DNA of 14,385 nt from Thermomicrobiaceae bacterium (GTDB lineage: Bacteria > Chloroflexota > Chloroflexia > Thermomicrobiales > Thermomicrobiaceae), in contig SKTL01000491.1 in the NCBI GenBank assembly GCA_007122555.1, positions 1-14,385 on the forward strand, given 5' to 3'. Under the pieces are notes generated by a model. That model saw only the letters and a program-made list of their open reading frames with translations, searched no databases and was not told the origin of the DNA. Shown here piece after piece: positions 1-7,688 of this stretch; positions within the stretch are counted from its first letter, which is position 1; each line of letters opens with the position of its first letter. A program made the position numbers and the translations under genes.

Positions 1-39
1 CAAAATATTTATAGCCAACCTGGCAACCATAAATATCAA

Positions 40-53
40 GTCCCGTTAGGGAC
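40..53. repeat. Short perfect palindromic hairpin GTCCC-gtta-GGGAC
   Basis: The arms GTCCC (40-44) and GGGAC (49-53) pair perfectly around a GTTA loop, and the sequence GATATATTCTTG follows. A smaller GCC...GGC hairpin lies just upstream at 14-24. Compact GTCCC/GGGAC hairpins followed by an AT-rich tail resemble the dispersed palindromic elements seen between genes in many environmental bacterial genomes. Only one copy is present here, so membership of a dispersed family is an inference. It has no T-tract directly after the stem and so is not a standard terminator. Confidence 0.4.
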
Positions 54-93
54 GATATATTCTTGAGAAATAATTTTGTACCCCCAAATCCGT

Positions 94-298
94 TATAACC
101 TGAAAAAATTATCCTGTTTTATAATGGAAAAATTTCATCCAACAGCGTCTTCAAAAAAGAGTTTGACATTATCCTTCAGGTTATCCTGATTTTTTCTTTT
201 TGCCGAAGATCTGCCCTACATAAAAAGTGATCTTTTATGCTAACATCCGTTTTGTTCGACATGGTTTAACCTGACTGGCAAAAAGTTTGTCAGGATAA
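94..298. repeat. Cluster of a 9-bp word TTAWCCTGA in both orientations
   Basis: The word TTA(A/T)CCTGA or a near copy occurs at 95-103 (aTAACCTGA), 109-117 (TTATCCTGt), 169-177 (partial, TTATCCTtc), 176-184 (minus strand), 181-189 (TTATCCTGA), 266-274 (TTAACCTGA) and 290-298 (minus strand, TCAGGATAA). The 266-274 and 290-298 copies form an imperfect hairpin with 13 bases between the CCTGAC and GTCAGG arms. A separate AT-rich hairpin, AAAAG-tgat-CTTTT, lies at 223-236. The cluster may be a decayed intergenic repeat of the ATCCTG type common in environmental genomes, or a set of protein-binding sites. No gene is visible in this stretch. Confidence 0.5.
176..200 (+). terminator. Weak rho-independent terminator-like hairpin
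   Basis: TCAGG (176-180) pairs with CCTGA (185-189) around a TTAT loop, and the run TTTTTTCTTTT (190-200) follows immediately. The stem has only 5 bp, so termination would be weak. If real, it would stop transcription entering from the left before the defence operon. It overlaps the TTAWCCTGA repeat cluster, so the resemblance may be a by-product of two facing repeat copies. Confidence 0.35.
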
Positions 299-363
299 GT
301 TACTTGCGTGGTCTTTTTTTTCCTGTTATTTTTCATGTGTTTGCCATGGGTCTCAATGACCTT

Positions 364-384
364 TGCATTGACATTTGCAATGCA
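364..384. promoter_or_regulatory. Perfect 7-bp inverted repeat, possible operator
   Basis: TGCATTG (364-370) and CAATGCA (378-384) are exact reverse complements separated by 7 bases (centre-to-centre 14). The repeat ends 57 bases before the sspB start and covers the candidate -35 hexamer at 368-373. The left and right halves are also near direct repeats (TTTGCATTG at 362-370, TTTGCAATG at 374-382). The position and symmetry fit a site for a dimeric repressor. No regulator gene is present in the window, so any binding protein is unknown. Confidence 0.4.
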
Positions 385-395
385 CATGGTATCTT
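368..395 (+). promoter_or_regulatory. Candidate sigma-70-type promoter of the ssp operon
   Basis: A consensus -35 box TTGACA (368-373) is followed, after 16 bases, by TATCTT (390-395), which matches the -10 consensus at four of six positions. Transcription would begin near 402, leaving a 5' leader of about 40 bases before the ATG at 442. The -35 box lies inside the 364-384 inverted repeat, suggesting repression at this site. A perfect TATAAT exists at 411-416 but has no acceptable -35 partner. The call rests on consensus matching only. Confidence 0.4.
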
Positions 396-441
396 GGCTT
401 GGTTATTAATTATAATTATTTGAAAAAAAAAGAATTAAGCA

Positions 442-1368
442 ATGAAGTACAAAATCACGGGTCATGAAAAATTTCCCATGCGTTATCCTTGGCTCCCCAA
501 GGCCGTCATGGCCGTTCAAGCGAATTCCAGGATTTTTTCGGACGAGAACGAGGCCATCGTAGAAATGGGCGTGGGCAAGAACATGGTCAGATCCATCCGT
601 TTTTGGGCTGTTGCCGCCGGTATTATCAAAATGAATGGAAATGGAGGGTATGTTATAACGGAATTCGGCGACGCATTGTTCGGCGAGCGCGGTCTCGATC
701 CCTTTATAGAAGATATTCAGACTTTGTGGCTCCTCCACTGGAAGCTTGCTAACGCCAACGATCCTCCCCTCCTTGCCTGGGATTATCTGCTAAACCGATG
801 GCACGAACCCGAGATTGCCAGATCGGTAGTGCTGAATTCTTTGGAAAAAGAAGCCGAAAACATGGATATAAAGCTGTCTTCCACGACGCTCCGGGACCAT
901 CTCGACGTATTTATACGAACCTATGCACCCACGCGCGGTCCAAAAGGAGAGGCAAAGGAGGACAACCTCGACAGTCCCCTCGTGGAACTGGAGTTGATCC
1001 GGAAAACAGGAGAGCGCAACGCCGGTCCGGATAGCGGAAAACGCGAACCGATTTATGCGTTTAGACGTGAAGAAAAACATGAAATTTCGTCCGAGCTTTT
1101 TGTCTATTGCCTTTTCGATTTTCTTTATCGAAGACATCAAAACGAATCGACGATTTCATTCCGTGAAATTTCCGTAGGTCATGGAAGCCCCGGCCAGGTT
1201 TTCAAGCTGCCGGAGAACGATCTTCGAGAACGCCTGGAGACACTGGAAGACAGAACCGACGGCAGTTTGACTTACATGGAATCGGCAAGTATCCAGCAAA
1301 TCAGAAAAAATTCCGACGCAAAACTGATCGGATTGCTCCAATCCATATATAGCCGGAGATATCCATGA
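442..1368 (+). CDS. sspB: DUF4007 family protein, SspB-like component of PT DNA modification
   Basis: A 308-residue protein. The N-terminal region (about residues 7-65) has the DUF4007 signature: GHEKFPMRYPWLPKA, then MGVGKNMVRSIRFWA near 42-56. A central segment near residues 166-180 (LDSPLVELELI) also fits that family. DUF4007 proteins sit at the head of sspBCD operons, where SspB is reported as the nickase that opens a DNA strand for sulfur insertion; that role is family knowledge, and no nuclease motif could be pinned down by eye. The ATG at 442 is preceded by a purine-rich stretch (gaattaag) rather than a strong Shine-Dalgarno. The stop overlaps the start of the next gene as ATGA, so the two are probably translationally coupled. 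No membrane segment or signal peptide is visible, so it is cytoplasmic. The family call is firmer than the individual function. Confidence 0.8.
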   Translation: MKYKITGHEKFPMRYPWLPKAVMAVQANSRIFSDENEAIVEMGVGKNMVRSIRFWAVAAGIIKMNGNGGYVITEFGDALFGERGLDPFIEDIQTLWLLHWKLANANDPPLLAWDYLLNRWHEPEIARSVVLNSLEKEAENMDIKLSSTTLRDHLDVFIRTYAPTRGPKGEAKEDNLDSPLVELELIRKTGERNAGPDSGKREPIYAFRREEKHEISSELFVYCLFDFLYRRHQNESTISFREISVGHGSPGQVFKLPENDLRERLETLEDRTDGSLTYMESASIQQIRKNSDAKLIGLLQSIYSRRYP

Positions 1369-4300
1369 CATCCGAAACCAAAATATCCGATCTTTTTCAA
1401 ATCAGCGGCAGATTCCTCAGGTCCATCCATCTGGAAAGGGATTTCAACGATCCCGACATATTGAAAGATTATATCCTAAGCGATTATTCCGTAAATTGCC
1501 TTCGCCGCATATCGAAGGGCCTCGAAACCGCATCCGGCCACCGGGCCTGGCGGATTACCGGAGATTACGGAACAGGCAAATCCAGCTTCGCCCTGTTTCT
1601 GGCGCACTGGTTATCTGGTCGCGTCGAAGATTACTCGACTGATTTGGGAAAACGCATCGACTATGCTCCTTTTACAGACAACCCTCCCCGATTTGTTCCC
1701 GTCCTAGTAACCGGTTCCCGCGCGCCACTGGGACCGGCTATCGTGGAAGGAATTCGGACCTGTCTTTTTTCCAGCGGTTCGAACGGCAAAACAAACACGC
1801 TGATGAAAAAGCTGGAAAATGCACTGCAATCAAACGAAAACGCGCGGGACGATCAAATTGTCGAACTCGTAATGGAGGCAAACCACTACGCTATTCGATC
1901 CGGCCAGGGAAACGGCCTGATAGTGGTTATAGACGAATTGGGCAAATTTCTGGAATTTTCCGCGCTTTATCCCGAGAAACAGGATGTATATCTGTTGCAG
2001 CGGCTCGCGGAGGCCGCCTCTCGAAGCGGGAGAAAACCGTTTTTTATCATCGGCTTGCTCCATCAAGGTTTCAACGCATACGCCGATCAGCTGGCACAAT
2101 CCGCCCAACGGGAATGGGAAAAGGTGGCGTCCCGTTTCGAGGAGTTGGTTTTCAACCAGCCTTTGGAACAAATGTCGACGCTCATTGCTTCCGCGTTGCG
2201 AGTCCGAACCGACAGGTTTCAAAACAGCTTTTTGGCGGCCGCTAAAGCCAAAATGGCGGCTGCGATCGATATCGGATGGTATGGAGCGGCCCCTGCAAAA
2301 CAGTTGTTGATGGAAAATGCCGCCAAGCTATATCCGATTCATCCCACGGTTTTACCAGTGCTGATTCGCGTATTCAACCGTTTCGGCCAAAACGAGAGGT
2401 CCCTGTTCAGTTTCCTGCTTTCCAACGAACCATACGGCTTGCAGCATTTTGCCGAGAAAAACTTGGAAAACGGATTGAATTACCGGCTTTGCGATTTGTA
2501 CGATTATGTGCACGCAAATTTCGGATATCGGCTAGTCGTCCAGACGTATCGAAGCCACTGGAATCATATTGATTCCATGATCGAGAGCTTTTCCGCAAAC
2601 AGCGAATTGGAGCTGAAAATATTAAAAACCGTGGGTATCCTAAATCTCGTCAACCAGCACGATTTGCTCGCAACCGAGGATTCGGTCCAATTGTCGCTTG
2701 CCGGTCCCGATTTGGGGCCGGGTGAAATAGCCGGCGTCATGAAAAATCTAAGGGAAAACAGACATGTCCTGTATTTCAGAGGAGCCGCCGGCGGTTTCTG
2801 CCTCTGGCCCCACACCAGCGTCGATCTCGATCAGGCATATGGAAACGCTTCCAAAGCGATCGGCCAACTGAAAAACGTTGCGGGTATCGTAAAAAATCAT
2901 ATCGATTCCACCCCGGTAGTTGCAAGGCGTCACTATATTCAAACCGGAAATTTGCGATATTTTTCGATTCAGTATTGCTCCGTGTCCAATTTGGTTTCGA
3001 CGATAAAAAATATGGATGATACAGCAGACGGCATGATAATCGTCCCATTATGCGAAACTATGTCCGAACGAAAAACCGCCCTTGAATTGGCCGACCATCC
3101 AAAACTTAAAAGCAAACCGGAGGTGTTGATGGCCGTCCCTCCTCCATTGCATGCATTGGAAGGTTTGGTTCAAGAGGCGCAAAGATGGGAATGGATTGCG
3201 AAGAATACGCCTGAATTAAATACCGACCGATTTGCCGCCGAAGAAGTTTCCCGCAGAAAAGAATATTCCAGATCCGCGCTTCTAAGGAGAATAAACTCGT
3301 TTATTGGCCTGCGTCAATTTACGGGCGCACTGGATTTGGAATTGTTTCGTAAGGGTAAACGCATTTCGGTTGCAAACGGACGCGACCTCTTGTCCGAACT
3401 GTCGAATATTTGCGACGAAGTATATTGCAAAGGCCCCCGATTAAAAAACGAACTTGTCAACCGGCGAATTCCAAGTTCGGCTGCGGCTGCGGCGCGCATG
3501 CGAATTATCGAAAAAATGCTCAGACAATCGGACAAGCCTTTGCTTGGTATGGATTCGAAAAAGAAACCGCCGGAAATGTCGGTTTATCTTTCGGTTCTTA
3601 AACAGTCCATGCTTCACCAGCAATACGGTAACACATGGAAAATCGGTTTGCCGAAAAAGGATAGCGATAGGTGCGGCATATTGCCCGTTTTCAAGCAGAT
3701 AGAAAAAATTGTGAAAAGCAAACCGGACAGCCGTATTCCCCTGTCAAAAATTTACAAAGAACTCTCAAGCCCTCCTTTTGGCGTAAGGGAAGGATTGATT
3801 CCGATTTTTCTGGCCGCTTTCAAACTCATGCACGAACATGAAATCGCCTTTTATGAAGAAGGTTCGTTCTTAAAAACAGTATTTGGAGAAGAATTCCAGA
3901 GATTAATCAAATGCCCCGAAAATTTCGAGATTCAATATTGTAAAATCGATGGAATCCGAATCGAATTTTTCTATAAAATTTTAGGCGCCCTCGAGCTTGA
4001 TAAAGTCGATGCTAAGCCGGAAATACTGGATATCGTTCAACCTTTGTGCGTTTTCGCATCGGACCTCCCCCAATATGTTCAAAATACGAAAAGACTTTCC
4101 AATATAGCTATATCGGTCCGAAATGCGATTCTCGCCGCACGGGAGCCTGTCAAATTGCTTTTCGAGGACTTGCCTCTGGCTTGCGATTTCGATCCAATCA
4201 ACGAACAAAGCGATATTAAAAACGAAACGGATCGTGATTTTGTCCGATGCCTAAAAGATGCACTTATTGAACTGAAAATGGCCTATCCCGAACTCAGGGA

Positions 4301-4835
4301 GAGACTAAAAAGACAACTTCTAAATGCATTTGATTATGCACATTCGTTTTCAAAAATGAGAAAATCTGTTGCGGCCCGCGCGGAACATCTCGCCATTGCC
4401 ATTAGCGAACCGAAATTGAAGGCCTTTTGCCTGCGGCTTATGGACGAAAACCTTCCCGAAGTGGAATGGATAGAATCCGTTGGAAGTTATTTGGTCTCGA
4501 AACCTCCTGAAAAATGGAATGACAACGACGAGGACCGGTTCGAACAACAACTCTTGCAACTCGTTTTGAGGTTTTCTCGTGTCGAAAGCATTATTTTCTC
4601 AAAAACCGGGAATTCTAAAAATGGAGCGGGAATGCGTTTGTCGTTAACCCAATCCGATGGCGACGAACTGAACAATGTTATATTTATAGCCCAGGAAGAC
4701 GAAGATGAAATTAAGAAGCTTAAACAAAGTGTTTCTGCTATGATATCGAAACATAAGCATATCGGTTTGGCAGCCGCCTATCTGGCCATTTGGGAAAATT
4801 TAAAGATAAACCCCGAAACCGAGGGGAAACCATGA
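1365..4835 (+). CDS. sspC: Large P-loop ATPase, SspC-like
   Basis: A 1156-residue protein with a clear ATPase core near the N terminus. Walker A is GDYGTGKSS (66-74, Lys72) and Walker B is LIVVIDELGKF (185-195, Asp190-Glu191). A sensor-like strand, FFIIGLLHQGF, follows at about 226-236. The remaining roughly 850 residues are alpha-helical, with no recognised catalytic motif. A segment near 884-935 (LPQYVQNTKRLS..., then AAREPVKLLFEDLP) resembles the C-terminal part of other large defence ATPases, including BrxC-like proteins. Its place between the DUF4007 gene and the PAPS-reductase gene identifies it as the SspC-type ATPase, proposed to power or organise PT insertion. The start has a good Shine-Dalgarno (GGAG, 1355-1358, six-base spacer) and overlaps the sspB stop by ATGA. 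The stop overlaps the next start by ATGA. No signal peptide or membrane helix is seen. Confidence 0.77.
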   Translation: MTSETKISDLFQISGRFLRSIHLERDFNDPDILKDYILSDYSVNCLRRISKGLETASGHRAWRITGDYGTGKSSFALFLAHWLSGRVEDYSTDLGKRIDYAPFTDNPPRFVPVLVTGSRAPLGPAIVEGIRTCLFSSGSNGKTNTLMKKLENALQSNENARDDQIVELVMEANHYAIRSGQGNGLIVVIDELGKFLEFSALYPEKQDVYLLQRLAEAASRSGRKPFFIIGLLHQGFNAYADQLAQSAQREWEKVASRFEELVFNQPLEQMSTLIASALRVRTDRFQNSFLAAAKAKMAAAIDIGWYGAAPAKQLLMENAAKLYPIHPTVLPVLIRVFNRFGQNERSLFSFLLSNEPYGLQHFAEKNLENGLNYRLCDLYDYVHANFGYRLVVQTYRSHWNHIDSMIESFSANSELELKILKTVGILNLVNQHDLLATEDSVQLSLAGPDLGPGEIAGVMKNLRENRHVLYFRGAAGGFCLWPHTSVDLDQAYGNASKAIGQLKNVAGIVKNHIDSTPVVARRHYIQTGNLRYFSIQYCSVSNLVSTIKNMDDTADGMIIVPLCETMSERKTALELADHPKLKSKPEVLMAVPPPLHALEGLVQEAQRWEWIAKNTPELNTDRFAAEEVSRRKEYSRSALLRRINSFIGLRQFTGALDLELFRKGKRISVANGRDLLSELSNICDEVYCKGPRLKNELVNRRIPSSAAAAARMRIIEKMLRQSDKPLLGMDSKKKPPEMSVYLSVLKQSMLHQQYGNTWKIGLPKKDSDRCGILPVFKQIEKIVKSKPDSRIPLSKIYKELSSPPFGVREGLIPIFLAAFKLMHEHEIAFYEEGSFLKTVFGEEFQRLIKCPENFEIQYCKIDGIRIEFFYKILGALELDKVDAKPEILDIVQPLCVFASDLPQYVQNTKRLSNIAISVRNAILAAREPVKLLFEDLPLACDFDPINEQSDIKNETDRDFVRCLKDALIELKMAYPELRERLKRQLLNAFDYAHSFSKMRKSVAARAEHLAIAISEPKLKAFCLRLMDENLPEVEWIESVGSYLVSKPPEKWNDNDEDRFEQQLLQLVLRFSRVESIIFSKTGNSKNGAGMRLSLTQSDGDELNNVIFIAQEDEDEIKKLKQSVSAMISKHKHIGLAAAYLAIWENLKINPETEGKP

Positions 4836-5641
4836 TCCATAAGAAAAGGCACATTTTGAATCTGTCCGGTGGAAAAGACAGCACCGCTCTGGCCCTTCAC
4901 ATGAGAGATAAAATTCTGGAAATGGAATATGTCTTCTGCGATACCGGCGAGGAACTTCGCGAAACATATGAATACCTCGATCAGGTGGAGGCCTTTCTCG
5001 GGAAAAAAATAATTCGTTTGAACGACAGGGCAGGCTTCGATCATTGGCTTAAAGTTTTCGGTGGTTATCTGCCGGGACCGAGAATGCGCTGGTGTACAAA
5101 GATGCTGAAGTTGAAACCTTTTGAAAATCATGTCGGCGACGATCCGATAATCAGCTATGTCGGAATCAGGGCCGACGAGGACCGCGTCGGTTACATCAGC
5201 ACGAAAGAAAATATCGAAACAGTCTATCCGTTCAAGGATGATGGAGTAGATTACAATGGCGTCATGAAAATTCTTCAAGACAGCGGGATTGGATTGCCAC
5301 CCTACATGAAGTGGGGAAGAACGCATTCTGGTTGCTATTTTTGTTTTTTTCAACAAAAAATCGAATGGGTCAGACTCCTTGAAACATATCCCGAAGATTT
5401 TAGAAAAGCACAGGAATTTGAAAAACTAAGCAATGAAATGGGAAAAACATATACGTGGATCGAGGGTTTGCCCCTAAGAGAGCTTCGAAAGAAAGAAAAT
5501 ATAAAAAAGATTAAGAAACAGCACAAGCTTAGGGAAGAACGATTTCGGAAAAAGAGAGGCAATAAAAAACTGGTTGAAGTTTTGGCTGGTATTGATGAGG
5601 AGGAATATAGATATCGGGCATGTTTGATTTGCCAACTTTAA
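4832..5641 (+). CDS. sspD: PAPS-reductase/ATP-pyrophosphatase family sulfurtransferase, SspD-like
   Basis: A 269-residue protein of the adenine-nucleotide alpha-hydrolase (PP-loop) superfamily, related to DndC. The PP-loop SGGKDST is at residues 12-18, and FCDTGEEL, near 36-43, is the second nucleotide-site motif. RMRWCTKMLK carries Cys88, and GCYFCFF carries Cys168 and Cys171; this Cys plus CxxC pattern is typical of members that bind an Fe-S cluster. Another CxxC pair (Cys264, Cys267) lies at the extreme C terminus. The inferred role is to activate the DNA backbone with ATP and install sulfur from a cysteine desulfurase. The ATG at 4832 is preferred because it has a Shine-Dalgarno (GAGGGG, 4821-4826) and forms an ATGA overlap with the sspC stop; a TTG at 4790 would add 14 residues that read as sspC coding sequence. 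The C-terminal half is rich in Lys, Arg and Glu. Confidence 0.87.
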   Translation: MIHKKRHILNLSGGKDSTALALHMRDKILEMEYVFCDTGEELRETYEYLDQVEAFLGKKIIRLNDRAGFDHWLKVFGGYLPGPRMRWCTKMLKLKPFENHVGDDPIISYVGIRADEDRVGYISTKENIETVYPFKDDGVDYNGVMKILQDSGIGLPPYMKWGRTHSGCYFCFFQQKIEWVRLLETYPEDFRKAQEFEKLSNEMGKTYTWIEGLPLRELRKKENIKKIKKQHKLREERFRKKRGNKKLVEVLAGIDEEEYRYRACLICQL

Positions 5642-5762
5642 TGTATAAGAGAACTTTTGAAAAGGATTATTGAATCGGAGAATCGCAAAAAGGAGATAAA
5701 AGACAAATTAGGAAAGAATGGAAAATAAGATAATACCTTCTTAGAACCTCTCGACAATGTGA
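5642..5762 (+). other. Intergenic gap between modification and restriction modules
   Basis: This AT-rich stretch breaks the otherwise overlapping operon. No terminator and no clear promoter were seen. The sspD reading frame stays open for 28 codons after its TAA and stops at 5726-5728; the virtual peptide is highly charged (for example RKKEIKDKLGK near its end), much like the sspD C terminus. Twenty-eight open codons can easily arise by chance in such DNA. Two tiny ATG ORFs (5641-5673, 10 codons; 5719-5745, 8 codons) are not convincing genes. The stretch could be an untranslated spacer at a module junction. Confidence 0.6.
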
Positions 5763-5771
5763 GTGCAGAAT

Positions 5772-7688
5772 ATGATGCAGATAGAAGACTGGATAAGATT
5801 TCTCAGGAAATACGGCCCGATACCCCGTAACGACAACATGTACGACGAAACGATTCAAAGAACCGCTCGTCGTTATAAAATAAAACCCATCGAATTTAAA
5901 CACCCTCACCAAAAGAAAGTCATCGACAGTATCATATCCCCTGATCCAGTTTCAATTATTCTTACGGGAACCGCTGGGGATGGAAAAACCCATTTATGTC
6001 GAAAGGTATGGGGTGCATTAAAAAAAGACGATTTAAAAGGTTGGGCATCCGATGATCCTTATTTAAACTTAAAGGTATTGTATCCAAAAGACAGGGAAAC
6101 ATGGCCCCCTCCAAAAGAGCGTGAACTTCGAAGAGTTGTAACAATTCACTTCATCCGCGATCTAAGCGCTTGGGCACCCCAAGATGGATATGAATGGGCG
6201 CCGGAAAAAGAGAAGTTGCTTTTTCGTTTTTGTAAAGCGCTGTTTGATTCCAGTTCCGATGATGTTTTTTTAGTTGCAGGAAATGACGGTCAGCTTATTG
6301 AAACTTTTGAACGTTTCAAAAAACGCTTTGAAGACATCGATTTAATACAAAAGGCGCTTAATGCTTTTGAAGATTTACTCGTTGATGACAAGCAGGAAAA
6401 AGAGGGAATAAGGCTCCGTTTTTTCAATTTGAGCAGAGGTAATTCGTCCGAACTATTTCAACTCGCCGTCGAAAGCTTTTTAAATCATGACGGATGGAGG
6501 GGCTGTCTTGAAACAAACGCGGGAGAAAATGAAGCATTTGGCCCCAATTGTCCGATTCGCCGCAATTTCGAACTGCTCCAAACCCCCCTTATACATTCGA
6601 GAATGACCTCGTTGTTCGAACTTTGTGATTATAACGGATTGCATGTTCCCCTCCGGCAAATTCTCTTGATGCTTACAAACGCCATTTTAGGTCACCCGGA
6701 TGTCAAAGACCGTCTGATGGTTCCCGGTGACGTTCCTGGTATCATTTCAGCGGGAACCGTTTCCAAGGCCAGCATCTACAATAACCTCTTTGGCGGCAAC
6801 TTAACTGAAATGCGCCGGAACTCAATAACGGTATTCGATTATTTCGATCAATTCCAGATCGGATACGAAACCACTAATCGCATCGACAACATACTGATTT
6901 TCGGAGAAGAGAACGAGCTTTTCAGTACCCCTTTCAAGGAATTCATGACGGAAGATACTTTTTACGGGGCCGATGAAAAATTCCATGCTGCCAGGCGCGG
7001 GTATATCGAAGGAACAGAGGAAAACGAAACAGCCACAAAAGATTTCATGGACTTGCTTATCAGCCAAAGAAGAGGCCTGTTTTTCAAAATCCCGAAAGCA
7101 TCCGAGGCAGAATTCGGCTTATGGAAATTAACGGTTTTCAAATATGCCGGGGAATATCTCGATTCGTTTGTCGATGTTTTGAAATCCAGCGGTTCCGTAT
7201 CCCGGCAAATTATATCTCGTCTTGTCAGGGGAATAAATCGAATTTTCACCGGAACGCTGATCAACAACGACAGGGAAATCTTTCTTGCAACAAGCGGGAA
7301 CTACTCTCAAGCAAGGATTTGCAGAATCTTGATCGACAAAATATCCGTTTATCCCAGCAAGGGCGAAAAAGTCCAATTAAAACATGATGTCTTATTAAAG
7401 CGCGTCATTTTATCAGTGTATCTTACTCCAGATATATTCGAGGATTTTGATTTGAATCTCATCCGATACGAATTTCTTTCGCGCGTGGCCGACGAAGGAG
7501 TGTTGCCCGCATGTTTTTCCAGGGAATGTTATGAAGATATTCTGGCATTCAAAACACGCTTGCTCGCAGCGCAAAAAAGGCGTCGGGAGGCCATGCGGGA
7601 ACCCCCAACACCCATTTCCGAACTCAATATTCTCAGCCTTTCCGACCAAGGGGTTGCGGAAGAAAATTTTGTGGAGGTCATGCTTTGA
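5772..7688 (+). CDS. sspF: P-loop ATPase, SspF-like (DptF-like) restriction component
   Basis: A 638-residue protein counted from the ATG at 5772. Walker A is LTGTAGDGKTH (64-74, Lys72). A hydrophobic strand ending in RDLS (129-132, Asp130) is the best Walker B candidate, and FLVAGNDGQL (166-175) looks like a following sensor-type strand. The N terminus has a pattern of Pro-Arg-Asn-Asp, Tyr-Asp-Glu and Phe-Lys-His-Pro ahead of the P-loop, probably a conserved family cap. The rest is helical without known enzymatic motifs. Position after sspBCD and before a giant FtsK-like gene supports SspF, comparable to DptF of DptFGH; SspFGH is reported to damage DNA lacking PT and to block phage replication. 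The start is uncertain: GTG at 5763 and ATG at 5775 are in frame, and only a GAG at 5761-5763 resembles a ribosome site for 5772. The stop overlaps the next start as TTGA. Confidence 0.7.
   Translation: MMQIEDWIRFLRKYGPIPRNDNMYDETIQRTARRYKIKPIEFKHPHQKKVIDSIISPDPVSIILTGTAGDGKTHLCRKVWGALKKDDLKGWASDDPYLNLKVLYPKDRETWPPPKERELRRVVTIHFIRDLSAWAPQDGYEWAPEKEKLLFRFCKALFDSSSDDVFLVAGNDGQLIETFERFKKRFEDIDLIQKALNAFEDLLVDDKQEKEGIRLRFFNLSRGNSSELFQLAVESFLNHDGWRGCLETNAGENEAFGPNCPIRRNFELLQTPLIHSRMTSLFELCDYNGLHVPLRQILLMLTNAILGHPDVKDRLMVPGDVPGIISAGTVSKASIYNNLFGGNLTEMRRNSITVFDYFDQFQIGYETTNRIDNILIFGEENELFSTPFKEFMTEDTFYGADEKFHAARRGYIEGTEENETATKDFMDLLISQRRGLFFKIPKASEAEFGLWKLTVFKYAGEYLDSFVDVLKSSGSVSRQIISRLVRGINRIFTGTLINNDREIFLATSGNYSQARICRILIDKISVYPSKGEKVQLKHDVLLKRVILSVYLTPDIFEDFDLNLIRYEFLSRVADEGVLPACFSRECYEDILAFKTRLLAAQKRRREAMREPPTPISELNILSLSDQGVAEENFVEVML
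7673..7677 (+). promoter_or_regulatory. Strong Shine-Dalgarno that fixes the TTG start of sspG
   Basis: GGAGG lies inside the end of sspF, seven bases before TTG at 7685. No ATG or GTG in the sspG frame lies at a suitable distance; the first in-frame ATG is at 7737, over 50 bases away. The strong site compensates for the rare start codon. Confidence 0.7.

Noticed and set aside
94..298. CRISPR array
   Set aside because: The repeated words are only 9 bp, vary in orientation and have irregular spacing; there are no cas genes.
411..416. Perfect TATAAT close to the sspB start
   Set aside because: The expected -35 position (about 388-393) reads GGTATC, a poor match; the region is very AT-rich, so a chance match is likely. 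TTGACA at 368-373 is better supported.
406..738. Minus-strand ORF of 110 codons across the sspB start
   Set aside because: It lies opposite a DUF4007 gene with clear family motifs, has no recognisable domain, and is one of many antisense shadows in this window.
4790..4831. TTG start 14 codons upstream for sspD
   Set aside because: It lies inside sspC with no ribosome site; ATG at 4832 has GAGGGG upstream and the ATGA overlap seen at the other gene joint.
1365..4835. BREX system (BrxC-like ATPase)
   Set aside because: The large ATPase resembles BrxC in general build, but no PglX methylase, PglZ or BrxA/BrxB gene is present, and the neighbours are PT-modification genes.
4778..5356. Minus-strand ORF of 192 codons opposite sspD
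   Set aside because: The plus strand here encodes an intact PP-loop enzyme with its catalytic motifs; the antisense frame shows no domain or ribosome site.
442..5641. Dnd (dndBCDE) modification module
   Set aside because: The sulfurtransferase is DndC-like, but the first gene is DUF4007 rather than DndB, no DndE-sized gene is present, and the ATPase is not DndD-like (no long SMC/Rad50 coiled coil).
5641..5673. Ten-codon ORF starting at ATG within TAATG after sspD
   Set aside because: Too short, with no ribosome site separate from the sspD coding end and no similarity that can be judged.
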